From: Phocoena phocoena
Taxonomy: Eukaryota; Chordata; Mammalia; Artiodactyla; Phocoenidae
Length of the DNA: 64,000 nt
Assembly (NCBI RefSeq): GCF_963924675.1
Contig: NC_089235.1
Coordinates: 56,011,520 to 56,075,519 of the forward strand
Reading direction: 5' to 3'
Part shown: piece by piece, positions 29,001 through 40,950 of the stretch
Layout of the letters: each line of letters begins with the position of its first letter
Numbering within the stretch: the stretch's first letter is position 1
Notes under the pieces: generated by a model
What the model saw: only the letters and a program-made list of their open reading frames with translations
The model's database searches: none
What the model was told of the DNA's origin: nothing
Program-made: the position numbers and the translations under genes

Positions 29001-29435
29001 TAAATGCTGGAGAGGGTGTGGAGAAAAGGGAACCCTCTTGCACTGTTGGTAGGAATGTCAATTGTCACAGACGCTGTGGAGAACAGTATGGAGGTTACTT
29101 AAAAGCTAGAAATATAACTATCATACGACCTAGCAATCCCACTACTGGGCATATACCCTGAGAAAACCATAATTCAAAAAGAGTCATGTACCACAATGTT
29201 CATTGCAGCACTATTTACAATAGCCAGGACATGGAAGCAACCTAGGTGTCCATTGACAGATGAATGGATAAAGATATGGCACATATATACAATGGAATAT
29301 TACTCAGCCATAAAAAGAAACAAAATAGAGTTATTTGTAGTGAGGTGGATAGACCTAGATACTGTCATACAGAGTGAAGTAAGTCAGAAAGAGAAAAACA
29401 AATACCGTATGCTAACCCATACATATGGTATCTAA
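25375..29435 (+). pseudogene. L1-B ORF2 remnant (endonuclease-reverse transcriptase)
   Basis: The start ATG at 25375 is followed by endonuclease pieces ([42 protein letters not shown]). Reverse-transcriptase pieces follow at about 27.0-27.8 kb ([34 protein letters not shown]). The FADD-coding bases are still visible near 27725 but out of frame with the preceding piece. The C-terminal part at 28.28-29.43 kb includes NKWCWENW and [16 protein letters not shown], frameshifts and stops disrupt it. Confidence 0.9.
25997..26238 (-). mobile_element. Cetacean CHR-type SINE with TA-microsatellite tail, nested in L1-B ORF2
   Basis: A minus-strand insertion flanked by a perfect 13-bp target-site duplication, GAGAGCATATATA (25984-25996 and 26239-26251). 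The tail side consists of a TA repeat then poly-T, and the other end is CCACCAGGGAAGCCC. Confidence 0.96.
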
Positions 29436-29670
29436 AAAAATCTCAAAAAAGAAAAGAAATTGATCTCATGAACCTAGGGGCAAGACAGGAATAAAGACGT
29501 AAACACAGAAAATGGACTTGAGAACATGGGAAAGGGGAAGGGTAACCTGGGACGAACTGTGCAAGTAGCATTGACATATATACAATACCAAATGTAAAAT
29601 AGATAGCTAGTGGGAATTAGCAGCTACATAGCACAGGTAGATCAGCTTGGTGCTTTGTGATCACCTAGAG

Positions 29671-29730
29671 GGGTGGGATAGGGAGGGTGGGAGGGATTTG
29701 CAAGAGGGAGGGGATATGGGGATATAGCTG
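29671..29730 (+). repeat. G-rich tract in the L1-B 3' UTR (G-quadruplex candidate)
   Basis: GGGGTGGGATAGGGAGGG is followed by TGGGAGGG. Four G-runs with 1-3 base loops fit the quadruplex pattern. G-rich tracts of this kind are common in L1 3' UTRs. The 36.9-kb fragment carries the same tract. Confidence 0.75.
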
Positions 29731-31542
29731 ATTTTCTTTGTTATACAGCAGAAACTAACACACTATTATAAAGCAATTATACTCCAATAAAGATGTTTAA
29801 AAAAAAATGGCTGGAAAGATTTTTTCCCATGGAAGGTAAATTTGGAATGGTCTGACTTTGAGCACTGCCTGTACAGTTCACATTAATTCACTTTGGAGAA
29901 ATGTGATGGTATCTAAACAAGATAGCAAAGAGGCCCATGTAACTACACGTTGGGAGAGATAGGCCATACATATTAAGAAGTTTGGGCAGAGAAAATAGTG
30001 ACTCCAAATAAAAGTTGAAAATCAAAAGTCACAAGTGTGGTGTTCTGAATTACAACTATTGCTTTGCAATCTAACTGCTTCTCAGGTAGGCAATTCTATC
30101 AATAGATAGCCTACCTAAGGCTGAAGGATATCAGAGGTTATTTATTTAGTGATGGTTAATGACTATCATTTTCAAACAGGGAATGTTTTTTAATACAATA
30201 ATGCACTTTGTTAATAACACAATTTCCTCATATTATTTTATGCTTATGTAATACTTCTAAATTGAATATAACTTTTTTTGAAATTTAAAGTTGGCTACCA
30301 TTTGAGTCATCTGGGAGGTGGAGAAAGGGTGAATTCTTGGTAGAACTGATTTCTGATTTAGGGGAAAAAAAATCTTAATCTGCATGTTTGGAAAGAAAGG
30401 CAAAATTCATGCCTATCATCCCATCCTTCACCGAGTTGGGAGCTCAGAGCAACAAATAGCTAAATTGCTCTGCTTAAGTAACAGGTACTTTGAGACTCAC
30501 CCTTTACATACTGGAGTGGGCGACTAGGGAGTAGGGAAATGAGGGCTGAAGATTCTGATAGGGAAAAGACTAGATAGAGCTGGGTAAGGGTCTGGGCTAA
30601 GGAGAGGGAACTGGAGAGAGAGATGCAATCGTTCCAGTGATGGGAATTACCAGGAAAATTTTAGGACAGTGAAAGTTTATTTAATCTTAAATTATTTTGG
30701 ATTATGCAATAATCCTCTTTGGTTATCCCTTGTTCTAAGGTTTTTGTGAGAATGAAGGCAAGTGATCCAAATAAAGAGCAGACTAAGGAGTTGAGAAAGG
30801 GTAGCAGCCTCTGGATCTCACAACAGAGATGACTCTAAAAGCAGGAATTCAAAGTTAGAAGTGAACAAAAGCATCCCCAGGAAAGCTCTGAAAATATAAA
30901 CAGGGCCTAGACTTACCTTTGTAACTGAGATGGGGCTCAACTTTTTATCTAGATATTGAAGGATGATGATCAGTGAGAATTATATGGATATAAATGTTAT
31001 GAATTATGCAAATATAAGATGTTTTAATTACCTTAACATCATAACTCCTGATACAAAATAATGTTAAGTCCAAAACTGGAAATACTAAAATCATGTACTT
31101 AAACCTATAATACATGCAGTTTTAAAAAATATGAGATCAACTGTGATAACCTGACAGATATGCTAATCCTTCAAATGTGATACTCTAAATTTAGCAAATT
31201 AAAAATACATTATAAATCTCTGTCTTATTGACACAAATCAGTATAAGTTTTTAAATTATTCAATGATATGATCCAGTAATATTATGTTACATGGTATACT
31301 CCAAACCAAGTAGAATTCTGTGTAATACAGTAAGGTGGGTTAATTTGGGTCCCACATTAATTGAAAAATGTTATCTGACAAAGATTTGATTCTGAATAAA
31401 TAAGATGCTTTTCAAGCTTCTCTAAAGTTACTATGGCAACACAGGCTATGTCAACCACTGAATAAAGAATATGTTTTTAACATCACAACAAAAACTCTGT
31501 CAAATTATTCTAAATAAAACCATTTTCTTAATGTGTAGGTTA

Positions 31543-31922
31543 TTATTATGGGCTGAATCATGTCCCCCTAAAATTTATACGTTGAAGTCCTAACTCCCTA
31601 GTACCTCAGAATGTGACTGTATTTGGAGAAAGTCTTTTAATGAGGTAATTAAGGTAAAATGAGATTATATGGGTGGACCCTAACCCAACATGACTTGTGT
31701 CCTTATAAGAGATTAGGAAACAAACACACACAGAGGGAAGACTATGTGAAGACACAGGAAAAGGACAGCCATCTATTAGCCAATGACTAAAACCACAGAA
31801 GACAACCCTGTTGACACCTTGATCTCAGACTTCTAGACTTTAGAACTATGAGGAAATAAATTTCTGTTATTTAAGCCACTCAGTCTGTTACACTGTTATG
31901 GCAGCCCTAGCAAACTAATATA
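31543..31922 (+). mobile_element. MaLR (MLT1-type) LTR
   Basis: ATGGGCTGAATCATGTCCCC, then GTTGAAGTCCTAACTCCC, TGACTGTATTTGGAGA, GTCCTTATAAGAGATTAGGA, GAAATAAATTTCTG and GCCCTAGCAAACTAATA follow the consensus of this ancient LTR in order. The polyadenylation signal AATAAA lies near 31855. Exact ends are approximate. It is an old solo LTR. Confidence 0.85.
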
Positions 31923-32802
31923 GTCATAGTAAAGTTGTGTAGGTCATAATAAAGCAGAGTGACCTCATGTAAAATGTTTAATATTTTATATCTGTCAAAA
32001 TAGAATCTGTTTTCCTCTCAAGTTTTTACACTAGCATGAATAGATTAATTCTATGAAGGAACTCTTTAATCAGGGAAAGATCATGTTATATTTATAAAAT
32101 TCAATCATCAGAGCATAATTTTGCTGAAATTATATATATATTTATATGTTTACTATAATGTTTACAGAAGTTTTTTTTTTTTTTTTTTTAAGAAAAGGTT
32201 GGGAGATGAGAGGGGTCAACAATATAATTGAAAAATTATATAGATATTTCTATTTGGATTTCAGAATAGTGATCGAATCACAAGTCAGAAGATTCATTCT
32301 TTTAAATTTTTAATAGTCCATATTATAATCTTTTAGGATATAGATTATTTGATCAGTAATACTAATTATCCTAAGGAAGAAAAAACTTGACTGACCAATC
32401 ATTAATTTACATTAATTTGACGCAGCCTTTTTCTGAAGGACCTGTAAGTGTAGGTATATAGGTATAGGTAGTATGTGTAAGCAAATGTCTTAGGCTGCAA
32501 TACGGTATCAATTCAAGTGTGTTTACAGCACCTTTGCCTTTCGGAATCTAGCAGAACAGAATCCACAGGCCCTTCAAAGTATAGGACGACTAAACTTACT
32601 AAGTTATAGGTCATAGGTTCATATCACAGTAGTATGCATATATATGAATCAAAAAAGGTCCATCTTACACATTTCATTCATACTGATAGAGCATTAAGGA
32701 AATAGAAAATTAACTTGAAAATAGGCTGAAAGGCTAAAAGGGGCAAACATTCTGAAACACTCAATGTCCAACAATTGACTACTGTAATAAAATTAAACAT
32801 TA

Positions 32803-33033
<231 letters not shown>

Positions 33034-33949
33034 TCAGAGAACAGGAAAAAACACAAATTTTAGAACAAGTTGCAGAAAATATTTTTAGTACTAACTGTAT
33101 TTTTTAAAATTAATTTTTGCATGTACATATTAAAGGTTATTTAATATTGTTTTTGAAAGTAAAATTTCATCCAGTCATTCTATTATTGAATGATTATTTT
33201 CCCTAAAAAAAGTAATTTACTTTTTGAAATATGGCTTAGTTACACACTCAGCATGTCAGATAAACTCAAGTCTCCCAATTATATCCCTTAAATACGTTCT
33301 TGTGTCTCCATCATTTTCAAAACTTGAAAAAAATATAAGCTGTTAGTTTTACTGTCTTTTATTTTCTGATTTATGTATCAAATACTGTTAATTCATGCTA
33401 TACAGTGTCTAAAACTTTGATCTTCCTTTTACCAGAGTCCCTATTACAATTTTAGGCCTTCATTCATTCAGTCTCTTCCCTGATTTCCCATCTGCTAATT
33501 TCTCTCTTGCTTCAATCCAGCTGTCAGAATAATGTCCTTCAATTTACAGTTTCATCATACCATTTGCTTTCCTAGACAGGTACCTTGATCTCTTCTCCCT
33601 TTAACATCAGATTCAACTCAGCTTATCATTTCAAGAATTTAATCTTCTGCTTTTCCCTAAACTCATATACAATTGAAACCACAATCATAGCATTTTAATC
33701 CCAGTAGGTACTGATAAGGTAATTTAGTGTAAGCACCTCATTTTGAAGAGAAATAAACCAAGTTGAAAGAACAACTTGTTAAAGTTCACAAGACCTGAAA
33801 GCCTCAAAAGTACTTTCAAGTCAGTTTTTATAAAATAGGACCTCAAAACCAGTCCTCTCCCATTATTTTCAATATTGGTAAATGAAACCACCATCCATAG
33901 ATTTGCATAGCCCAGAATGTTAGAAGTAGTCATCTTTCATATTTCCATT

Positions 33950-34285
33950 ATCCTTACTATTTATTCCCATATCCAATCCATCCTCAAGCCTAGTCTTGTT
34001 TCTCTATCTCTATAGCTACCAGATTAAATTACCATAATTTCATCTCTGGTATAAACCCTCCTAACTGACCCTCTTAATTGGTCTCTCCTCATCCATGCTA
34101 ACTATCCTCCACACTATGGCCAGAGTAATTGTTTAAACCTCAAACACTTTTAAATGGCATCTTTCTGTGTTGACCAACAAGGCCCTGAATGACCCTAGCT
34201 ATTGCCTTACACTCTAGCCTTCACTCCAAACTTCTCCCCTTCACTCTGCAGCCCAGCTACATTAGCCTGTTCTATACCTTCAGGA
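33950..34285 (+). repeat. L2 LINE fragment
   Basis: CCTAACTGACCCTCTTAATTG, CACTATGGCCAGAGTAAT, AAATGGCATCTTTCTG, AAGGCCCTGAATGACC and CACTCCAAACTTCTCC follow the L2 3' region in order. The preceding 33.44-33.66 kb may be a more decayed piece of the same. Confidence 0.65.
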
Positions 34286-34297
34286 GGTATACAAAGC

Positions 34298-34315
34298 GGG
34301 GGGTGGGGGGTGGGG
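34298..34315 (+). repeat. G-run tract (quadruplex candidate)
   Basis: GGGGGGTGGGGGGTGGGG gives 16 guanines in 18 bases on the plus strand, which is the template strand for the CSMD transcript. Confidence 0.8.
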
Positions 34316-36149
34316 AATGAAGCAAAGAGTATTTGAATTATTGAAAATTATTTGGAAAGAAAAATAGTCAAATGTATACTATAATGGCTTTTCAACACAT
34401 TAGATAGAGACCCTTCCCAATGACTTACTATGTTATATTTTTATTTTCTTTAATTCTTTCCATTTAAACTCTATCTCATGTGTTTATATTTTTGCCATTG
34501 TTGTTTACTTGTTTATTTCAGTTTTACCTTACAGAATTTCTAAAACCTATTGTTCTAGACACTATTTTTACACTTTTTCATTCTTTAAGTAATTTGATAT
34601 AGCCCAAATAAAATAAGAAATATTTAATAAATTGGCCTAGGAATCAAGCATTACTACAAAATGTCCATTTGAGAAAAATATTTTCTGTGAAATTGCCAAC
34701 ATTTGTTATTTGTATGAGAAAGAGTTTTCATATAAAACTAAATTTTCTTCCTTAGTAGAATTTGATTTTGTTTCTTAAAAAGCTTTCAAAGGAGACCATT
34801 TTGATGAGGATTATTTACTCTTCCTTGCTATGATGACTCATAATTAGGTTTCCTGTAGGGTTATTATGTATTTCAAAAATAAAATTATGTGCATAACAGA
34901 CATTTAAACTACCATATTTTAAAAGACAGAGTAAAGTATTTTGGTGAGTGAAGGTCCTGGAAATATAGAAAAATCCCAATATATTATCAACTCAAATTGT
35001 TCTAGGAAAGTATCTGTGCACTTCAGTCTAATCATGATTGAAAGAGGTAATCAGTCATAAAATTAGCAATTGAGTAATGGGTCATTAAAGATTAAAAAGT
35101 AGAGTACCCAGAAGCATTTCAGCTGGTCCCTCAGTCCAACATGTTAGAGAGGCAGAGTTAGGAAGGAGCTTTAAAGGAAAGGAGTAGCATAAAGATGTGG
35201 TGACTGTTTGTTTCCTGAAAGGACTTTCCCAAATAGTGACCCTGCTACAAAGTGAGTCTTCTCCTAATTAACATACTACATTCTGAACTGGCTTCTTTCT
35301 CTCACACATAGGGTTGGAACTTTACAAAATTATCTCAAAAGTATGGAGACAGCCTCCCCAAGAGAGTGTGAAACCTAAGCGAAGAAACAGATGCTAAGTG
35401 CAGATCAGTCGAGAAAAGCCTCATGATCACAGTGACTAGCAGCAACATGGCAGGAGGATGTTCATAGAAAAGCCATGGTGGAGCAACAGCAGCAGAACAT
35501 GGAGGGGACAAAGTGCAGGACAAAATAAGGGGACACCAAGTGTAAAGAAAACGTTCAAGAGAAAAAGGAAAAAGAGAAAGCTTTGGAAAGCTAAAATAAC
35601 TACTGGTAATAAAAATAACAAAGATTTGAATTTGTAAAGAGAACCTTAACTATAACACGAATAACAATACAAACAGAAAGGCAATAAAGTTAATTGCCCA
35701 AACCTTACAATTTTGCCACATCCATGTACTGCTTATATAATTAATGATTTTCTTTAAATAGACTTACTTTTATTTTAACTTAAATGATTTCTTTAAACTT
35801 GCCCTAAGCAAAAATATCTGTAAAAATCATTGCTTTTATGTATTCGTTATATTTTTCTATAATGCCTAAAAATATGTACCTATTAAAATTTAAGAAATGC
35901 TTATACATATAACACCTAAAAGCTTGTGTACCTCCAAGTATAAACATTCCGTAGTTTAAGAAAGACTTCTGTAAAAGACAGTATCTTTGACTGAACAAAG
36001 GAAACTTGGAACATATGGAAAACAGAAAGGAGATCAAGATACAGGGATTTATTTTCAAGTCCTATTCACTCATTCATCATTTACTCATTCATATTTCAGT
36101 TATTCAGCAAACAATTGTGTGTCAAGTGTGCGCCCACGTGGTATTTGTA

Positions 36150-36340
36150 CTACTTCTAACATTTATCAAATGTTTCCTAGGTGCCAGGCACTATGTAAGA
36201 AGTCCTTTGTATTATTTTATGTAATACTCAAAATAATCCAACCACATATGTAGGTAAGAACATTGATGTGTGGAAAATTTAAATAATTTGCACATCAGCT
36301 AGCAAGGATTTGAACAGAGGTAATTTGACTCTAGAAACTT
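36150..36340 (-). repeat. MIR SINE, antisense
   Basis: CATTTATCAAATG, GTGCCAGGCACTATGTAAG, TTTTATGTAATACTC and GCTAGCAAGGATTTGAAC are in reverse-complement MIR order. Confidence 0.7.
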
Positions 36341-36708
36341 CTTTACAAATGTAATTAAGGTATTCTTTTTCCTTTTATCACACTGCCCATGTGCAAAACT
36401 CAGAAACATAATCATAAAAGGTAATAATGTCATAAATTATATAAGAAAGATATGTCCATGGGACAAGGGGTCTGGAAGAAGACAGGAATTATGGCTTCAC
36501 AGAAGAGATTCTATTTAATTTGAGTCTTCAAGGATGAGTCAGAATTCACCAGGAGAAAAAGAGAGAGAGGATATTGTAAACGGAAGAAACAGCATGTGCT
36601 TAAGAGCAGAATGCTGAATTAGCATGTTTTTGAGTAATGCCAGTTACCTTTTTTAGGGAACCAAGAAGTGATGAGAGATGAAGGAGGAAGAGTAGAAAAG
36701 GACCTAAT

Positions 36709-36830
36709 GGGACTTCCCTGGTGGTCTAGTTGTTAAGAAACCATGCTTCTGCTGCGGGGGGCATGGGTTCAATCCCTGGTCAGGGAACTAGGATCCCACA
36801 TGCCATGCAGTGTGGGCCAAAAAAAAAAAA
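36709..36830 (+). mobile_element. Short tRNA-derived SINE
   Basis: GGACTTCCCTGGTGGTCTAG, then GGTTCAATCCCTGGTC and a poly-A tail. The target-site duplication is AAAGGACCTAAT before the element and AAAGGACCTGAT after the tail, with one mismatch. Confidence 0.88.
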
Positions 36831-36889
36831 GGACCTGATATGCTATATTAAGGAAAGTGAACCATAGAAAAATGAAAAATTGTAGACAA

Positions 36890-37031
36890 GGGGTGGGATA
36901 GGGAGGGTGGAAGGGAGACGCAAGAGGGAGGGGATATGGGGATATATGTATACGTATAGCTGATTCACTTTGTGATACAGCAGAAACTAACACACCATTG
37001 TAAAGCAATTATACTCCAATAAAGATGTTTA
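36890..37031 (+). mobile_element. 5'-truncated L1 (3' end only)
   Basis: Only the last 142 bp of an L1 of the L1-B 3' type: the GGGGTGGGATAGGGAGGG tract, ACAGCAGAAACTAACACACC and TCCAATAAAGATGTTT. The perfect 15-bp repeat AAAAATTGTAGACAA (36875-36889 and 37032-37046) marks target-primed insertion. Confidence 0.92.
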
Positions 37032-39385
37032 AAAAATTGTAGACAAAGGCTACATAAACATATATAGACAAATAATACAATTTTCATTTAAATGAAAGTT
37101 ACAGGTACAATGAACTAGAAGCAGAGTACCTGGAGTTGATGCGATCAATTAGGAGACCGTCACAATTATCTAGGAAGGTATAATCAGATTCTGATATATG
37201 GTGGTAACAGGAAAGGGCTAAATACGGAGATACTTAGGAGACAGACTCAAAAGCATTTATTGATTACATGCAATGAGAGAGCAAGATGAAGGAGTCTAAA
37301 TTGGTCACTGGGCCCCTGGCATGTACAACATTATGGAAGACAATTCCATTCACCAAAATAGGAAACACAAAACAGGAAGGAATTTTATATGGAAAGATAA
37401 TAAGATTCAATATTAAGGCTAAAAGGTCTATGAAATATCACAAGAAACAACAGAAAATAGAATCTGGAGCTTTTAGTTATATTACGTGTCATTTTCAACA
37501 TAGGCTGATGTTAAGACTTCAATATAAGTGAAAGATTAAGGTGAATACTTAGAGAAGAAAATAAAAGAGGTTTAAGATGTAACCTTTGAAAAAATATTTT
37601 AATTTAATACAATTTAAGTAGGTACTGACCATTATGCATTATAACATAACAATGGGGCAAGGCTGGGATGGACTATTTCTGTTTGGGTCTTCCTCTCTCC
37701 TAACTGTGTGTGAATTCAGATGATTGTAGCTGGTAAAATAAATAAATACCTAAAGTTTAGTAGCTTAACACAGTAGTTTATTTTTCACTTGACCAAAATG
37801 GCCTTCATCTTGACTAAACTTTAAACAGGCTTCTTTAAGACTCTCAACCCGTCACCCAACTTCCTCCATTACTTTACCACTAGCTCATCTCAGCCCTTAC
37901 AAACCTTCCCTCAGTGCATTTGAATTCAATCACTCCTCCTTATTGCAATAGTCTTGAAAAAAGTCTTCCTTGCCTGTTTAACTCTGGTGAAATTTTTCTT
38001 TGATACACTCATGTAACAGTACAATGAAGCGTGCCTATCAGCAAAACAGCCATGCTCCTTCTAGTCTCCTAAGACCCAGGATGACAAAGCCTCAGCCATT
38101 TTCAGCAGGCGATTTTCTAGGTTGCCATGGAAGTCATTTCCATTTTAGCTGGCAGGAAAGGAAACAGAAAATAGAGGACTACTCTGTGTATGCTTTTTAT
38201 GGACCACAGCTTGGATGTTATTTACATTACTTCCACTTACTCACTTGGCCATACCTAACTTCAAAGGAGGCTGTGAAATGAAGTCCCTCAGCTGGAGAGC
38301 TATTTCCTACCTACAACTCTGTATAATGAATGGGGTAAGAGCTTAAAGGTAAACAGCTGGGCATTTCTGCTATGCCAGCTAAGACAGTCATAATGCTTTC
38401 CAGTTTAGAGTATGCTTTTATATACATTACTTAACTTAATTACTTTAATAAGCTTGTAGCATAAAAATGCTTGTTTCTTTTTTATGCCAGTTTTGCAGGT
38501 AAGGAAAAAAATTATCAAAATATGACTTGATGAGAAACACAGATCTGGGTAGTAGCAGAGGTGAGATTCAAATTCAAATCTTCAAATTCCAAGTTAGAAA
38601 TGACTTCCATGATAGATGTATTGGATTAATTTTCCAAGAGAGATATTTATTTAAGCATATCTATTCTCCTTAAAATAGGTTTAATGAAGACAAATGGATA
38701 GTTAGGGGGATAGAATATTCAACCCAAAATTTTTAATGTAAATTTGAGATTCTAACCACACAATTTTAAGTGCTTCCCTGACATTAATTTATTTATCATT
38801 CATATATTTATTAATTCAAAAAATTATTTAGCTTTTGATGTATATAAGATACTATGCCAGGTGATGAAATTTTTTTAAAAACCTATATGACATTATATCT
38901 GTCCTCAGGAGACCCACAGTTTCTACAAGGAAGACAGGCACAGCTAACATGAAGAATAAATATATGCTTGAGCCAGATAGGCTGGAAATGTAGGGGAGAG
39001 ACAGGTGACATCCCAAGGGCATTAAGAAAGAGTTCTTGAAGGAGATTTTGTCAGAGGTGAGTTTGATTAAAAAAAAAAAAAAATGAATAGAAGATAGGGG
39101 TAGAGGGACAGAAAGAGCAGAGAAAGAATAAAGTGAGAAATTCTGAAACCAAGCAGTGTGCTGTGGCGCCCTCCCCGGTACAAAAGCTTCTCCATATACC
39201 CAATTCCTTGTTTGTAGGAAAACAGCTTCAGCCTCCTAGACTTTCCCTGAGTTCCAAAGGGCAGATTCAAAGAGTTATTAGTCTGGGAAGTGAGGAGATG
39301 GAGACACAAGGGAAAAGCAGTCAAGAAACAATAGTGCAGCAGTAAAGCATGGTCCTGGTTCCTCCCCAAGTGGTATACATAACAA

Positions 39386-39709
39386 TGCATCTTTGAGTTC
39401 TTCTACTGGAACTAAGGCCCCCTCCCAGGTGCAGGATGGTAACCAGGCTGAGCACAAGATTCCTGGAATACCATCCTGTTACCTCACCACCAACCAATCA
39501 GAAGAAAGTCACACACCCTGCAGCTCTCACTCCAAATTTTGCCTTTGAAAACTCTTCCCTGAAAACCATCAGGTAGTTGGGGGTCTTTTGAGCATGAGCT
39601 GCCCATTCTCCTTGCTTGGCCTTACAATAAACCTTTCTCTGCTCCAAACTCTGACTTTTCGGTTTGTTTGGCCTCGCTGTGCATTGGGCACACAAACTTA
39701 GGTTTGACA
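39386..39709 (+). mobile_element. Probable solo LTR of an endogenous retrovirus
   Basis: The 3' part reads like the R/U5 of a class I LTR: CCTTACAATAAACCTTTCTC, CTCCAAACTCTGACTTTTCG, GGTTTGTTTGGCCTC and a GACA end. TG...CA ends with the 4-bp direct repeat ACAA (39382-39385 and 39710-39713) give a 324-bp element. No coding region of the virus remains next to it. The 5' boundary is less certain than the 3' part. Confidence 0.65.
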
Positions 39710-40264
39710 ACAATACTAATGTATGAGGGAAAGTCAAGAAGTTTTTTGTTTCTGAAGCTTATAGTTAGTGGAAAATGAGGAGAGGAACTTTTGGTTTCAT
39801 GCAGTGGTTACTTTTAAACATTTGTGGATACCTAGAGGTGAGTTTAGATTAAAAACTTGTTAAAATGCAGATTCCCAGAACACACTTCTAGTAAGTGTAA
39901 GGTAGGACCCAGAGGGCATTGTTAACAAAACCCTCACTCCACTCCAATCCCTCAGGTCATTTTATAGCTCTTGGACCACAGACCAAGCTGACAAAATCTA
40001 AGAGGATATGGCTAGTCTGTAGCTCCAAGATGCTCCTGGATAATCACTCAGGTTCCTGGGATAAAGAGGTAATTTCCATCTGTTAGTGAAATACAGATTG
40101 TTGCCTTTAACTTCTCCCCATTTTAAATAATGAAAACAAAGCATAAATGGTAAAGTAGAAATAGTTCATTTATCCTGTTTCATTTTTCTAAGGCCTGAAG
40201 AAAGTCTGTTATAAATAATTTTCATTGGAGTGACGACTCATTTCTGTGTTACTTTGAGTAGAAT

Positions 40265-40950
40265 TGAAACCATGCACCTCAGATTGGGACTTGAACCCAC
40301 ATGCTGGGACTCAAACCCAGCCAAAAGCCTGATTGGGGCTTGAATCCACACATCCAAGACTCAAAGCTGGCCAAAACCCTGATTGGGACTTGCACTCACA
40401 TAGCTGGGACTTGAACCCAGCCAAAACCCATAGTCTTCCAACTGAGATCACACACCTGGTTTCAGGACTTAATGAAGCTCAGGTTCTTGATGTCTCATCA
40501 TAGAAAGAATTCAGTGAGAGACAAAGTGATAGGTAAGAAGTGGATTTATTTAGAGAGAAACACACTCCACAGACAGAGTGTGGGTCATCTCAGAAGGTGA
40601 GAAAGGCACCAGGGTATGGGGTTGTCAGTTTTTATAGGGGTGGGTAATTTCATAAGCTAATGAGTGGGAGGAGTATTCCAGCTATTTCAGGAAGGGGAGG
40701 AGATTTCCAGGAATTGGGCCACTGCCCACTTTTTGATCCTTATGGTTGGCCTTGGAACTGTCATGGTGCCTGTGGGTGTGTCATTTAGCTTGCTGATGTG
40801 TTACAGTGAGTGTATACTGAGGCTCAATGTCTAGTGGAAGTTGAGTTGTCCGCCATCTTGTACCCATTTGGTCCTAATCAGTTTATGTCATGTCCTCGGG
40901 CTATGTCATTCTTTCAAAGGTTGTGCCCTGCCCCCTTCCCTCCTGCTTCA
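40265..40950 (-). mobile_element. Solo LTR of an endogenous retrovirus (class I-like), minus strand
   Basis: This 686-bp element has TG...CA ends with matching termini (TGAAAC / GCTTCA) and a perfect 4-bp target duplication, GAAT (40261-40264 and 40951-40954). On the minus strand a TATA box, TATAAAAA (40629-40636), is followed about 80 bp later by AATAAA (40545-40550), giving a U3-R-U5 layout. U5 contains three 50-bp imperfect tandem units. No internal viral genes are present, so it arose by recombination between two LTRs. It has the same orientation as the CSMD gene. Confidence 0.88.
40282..40430. repeat. Three ~50-bp tandem units inside the solo LTR
   Basis: Units start at 40282, 40331 and 40381 with GATTGGGACTTGAACCC or close variants and contain CCCAGCCAAAA. 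They lie in the U5-side part of the LTR. Confidence 0.85.

Larger units (their letters stand above)
23459..29802 (+). mobile_element. Full-length L1 LINE on the plus strand (L1-B), with a nested SINE
   Basis: A perfect 14-bp direct repeat, AAAAATGGCTGGAA, flanks it (23445-23458 and 29803-29816) and fixes both ends. In order it has a 5' UTR (23459 to about 24448), broken ORF1 (24449 to about 25315), broken ORF2 (25375-29435), and a 3' UTR with a G-rich tract and AATAAAG before a short poly-A. Without the SINE at 25997-26238 it is about 6.1 kb. Its 5' and 3' UTRs differ from L1-A, so it belongs to another, older-looking subfamily. It is antisense to the CSMD gene. Confidence 0.93.
36475..37330 (+). 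repeat. Ancient dispersed repeat interrupted by two younger insertions
   Basis: The flanks at about 36475-36696 (CAAGGATGAGTC, GGAAGAAACAGCATGTGCTT) and 37047-37330 (GATCAATTAGGAGACC, ATTATCTAGGAAGGTA) appear to be consecutive parts of the same unnamed repeat seen at 6.0-6.7 kb. The SINE and L1 fragment between them split it. Confidence 0.45.
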
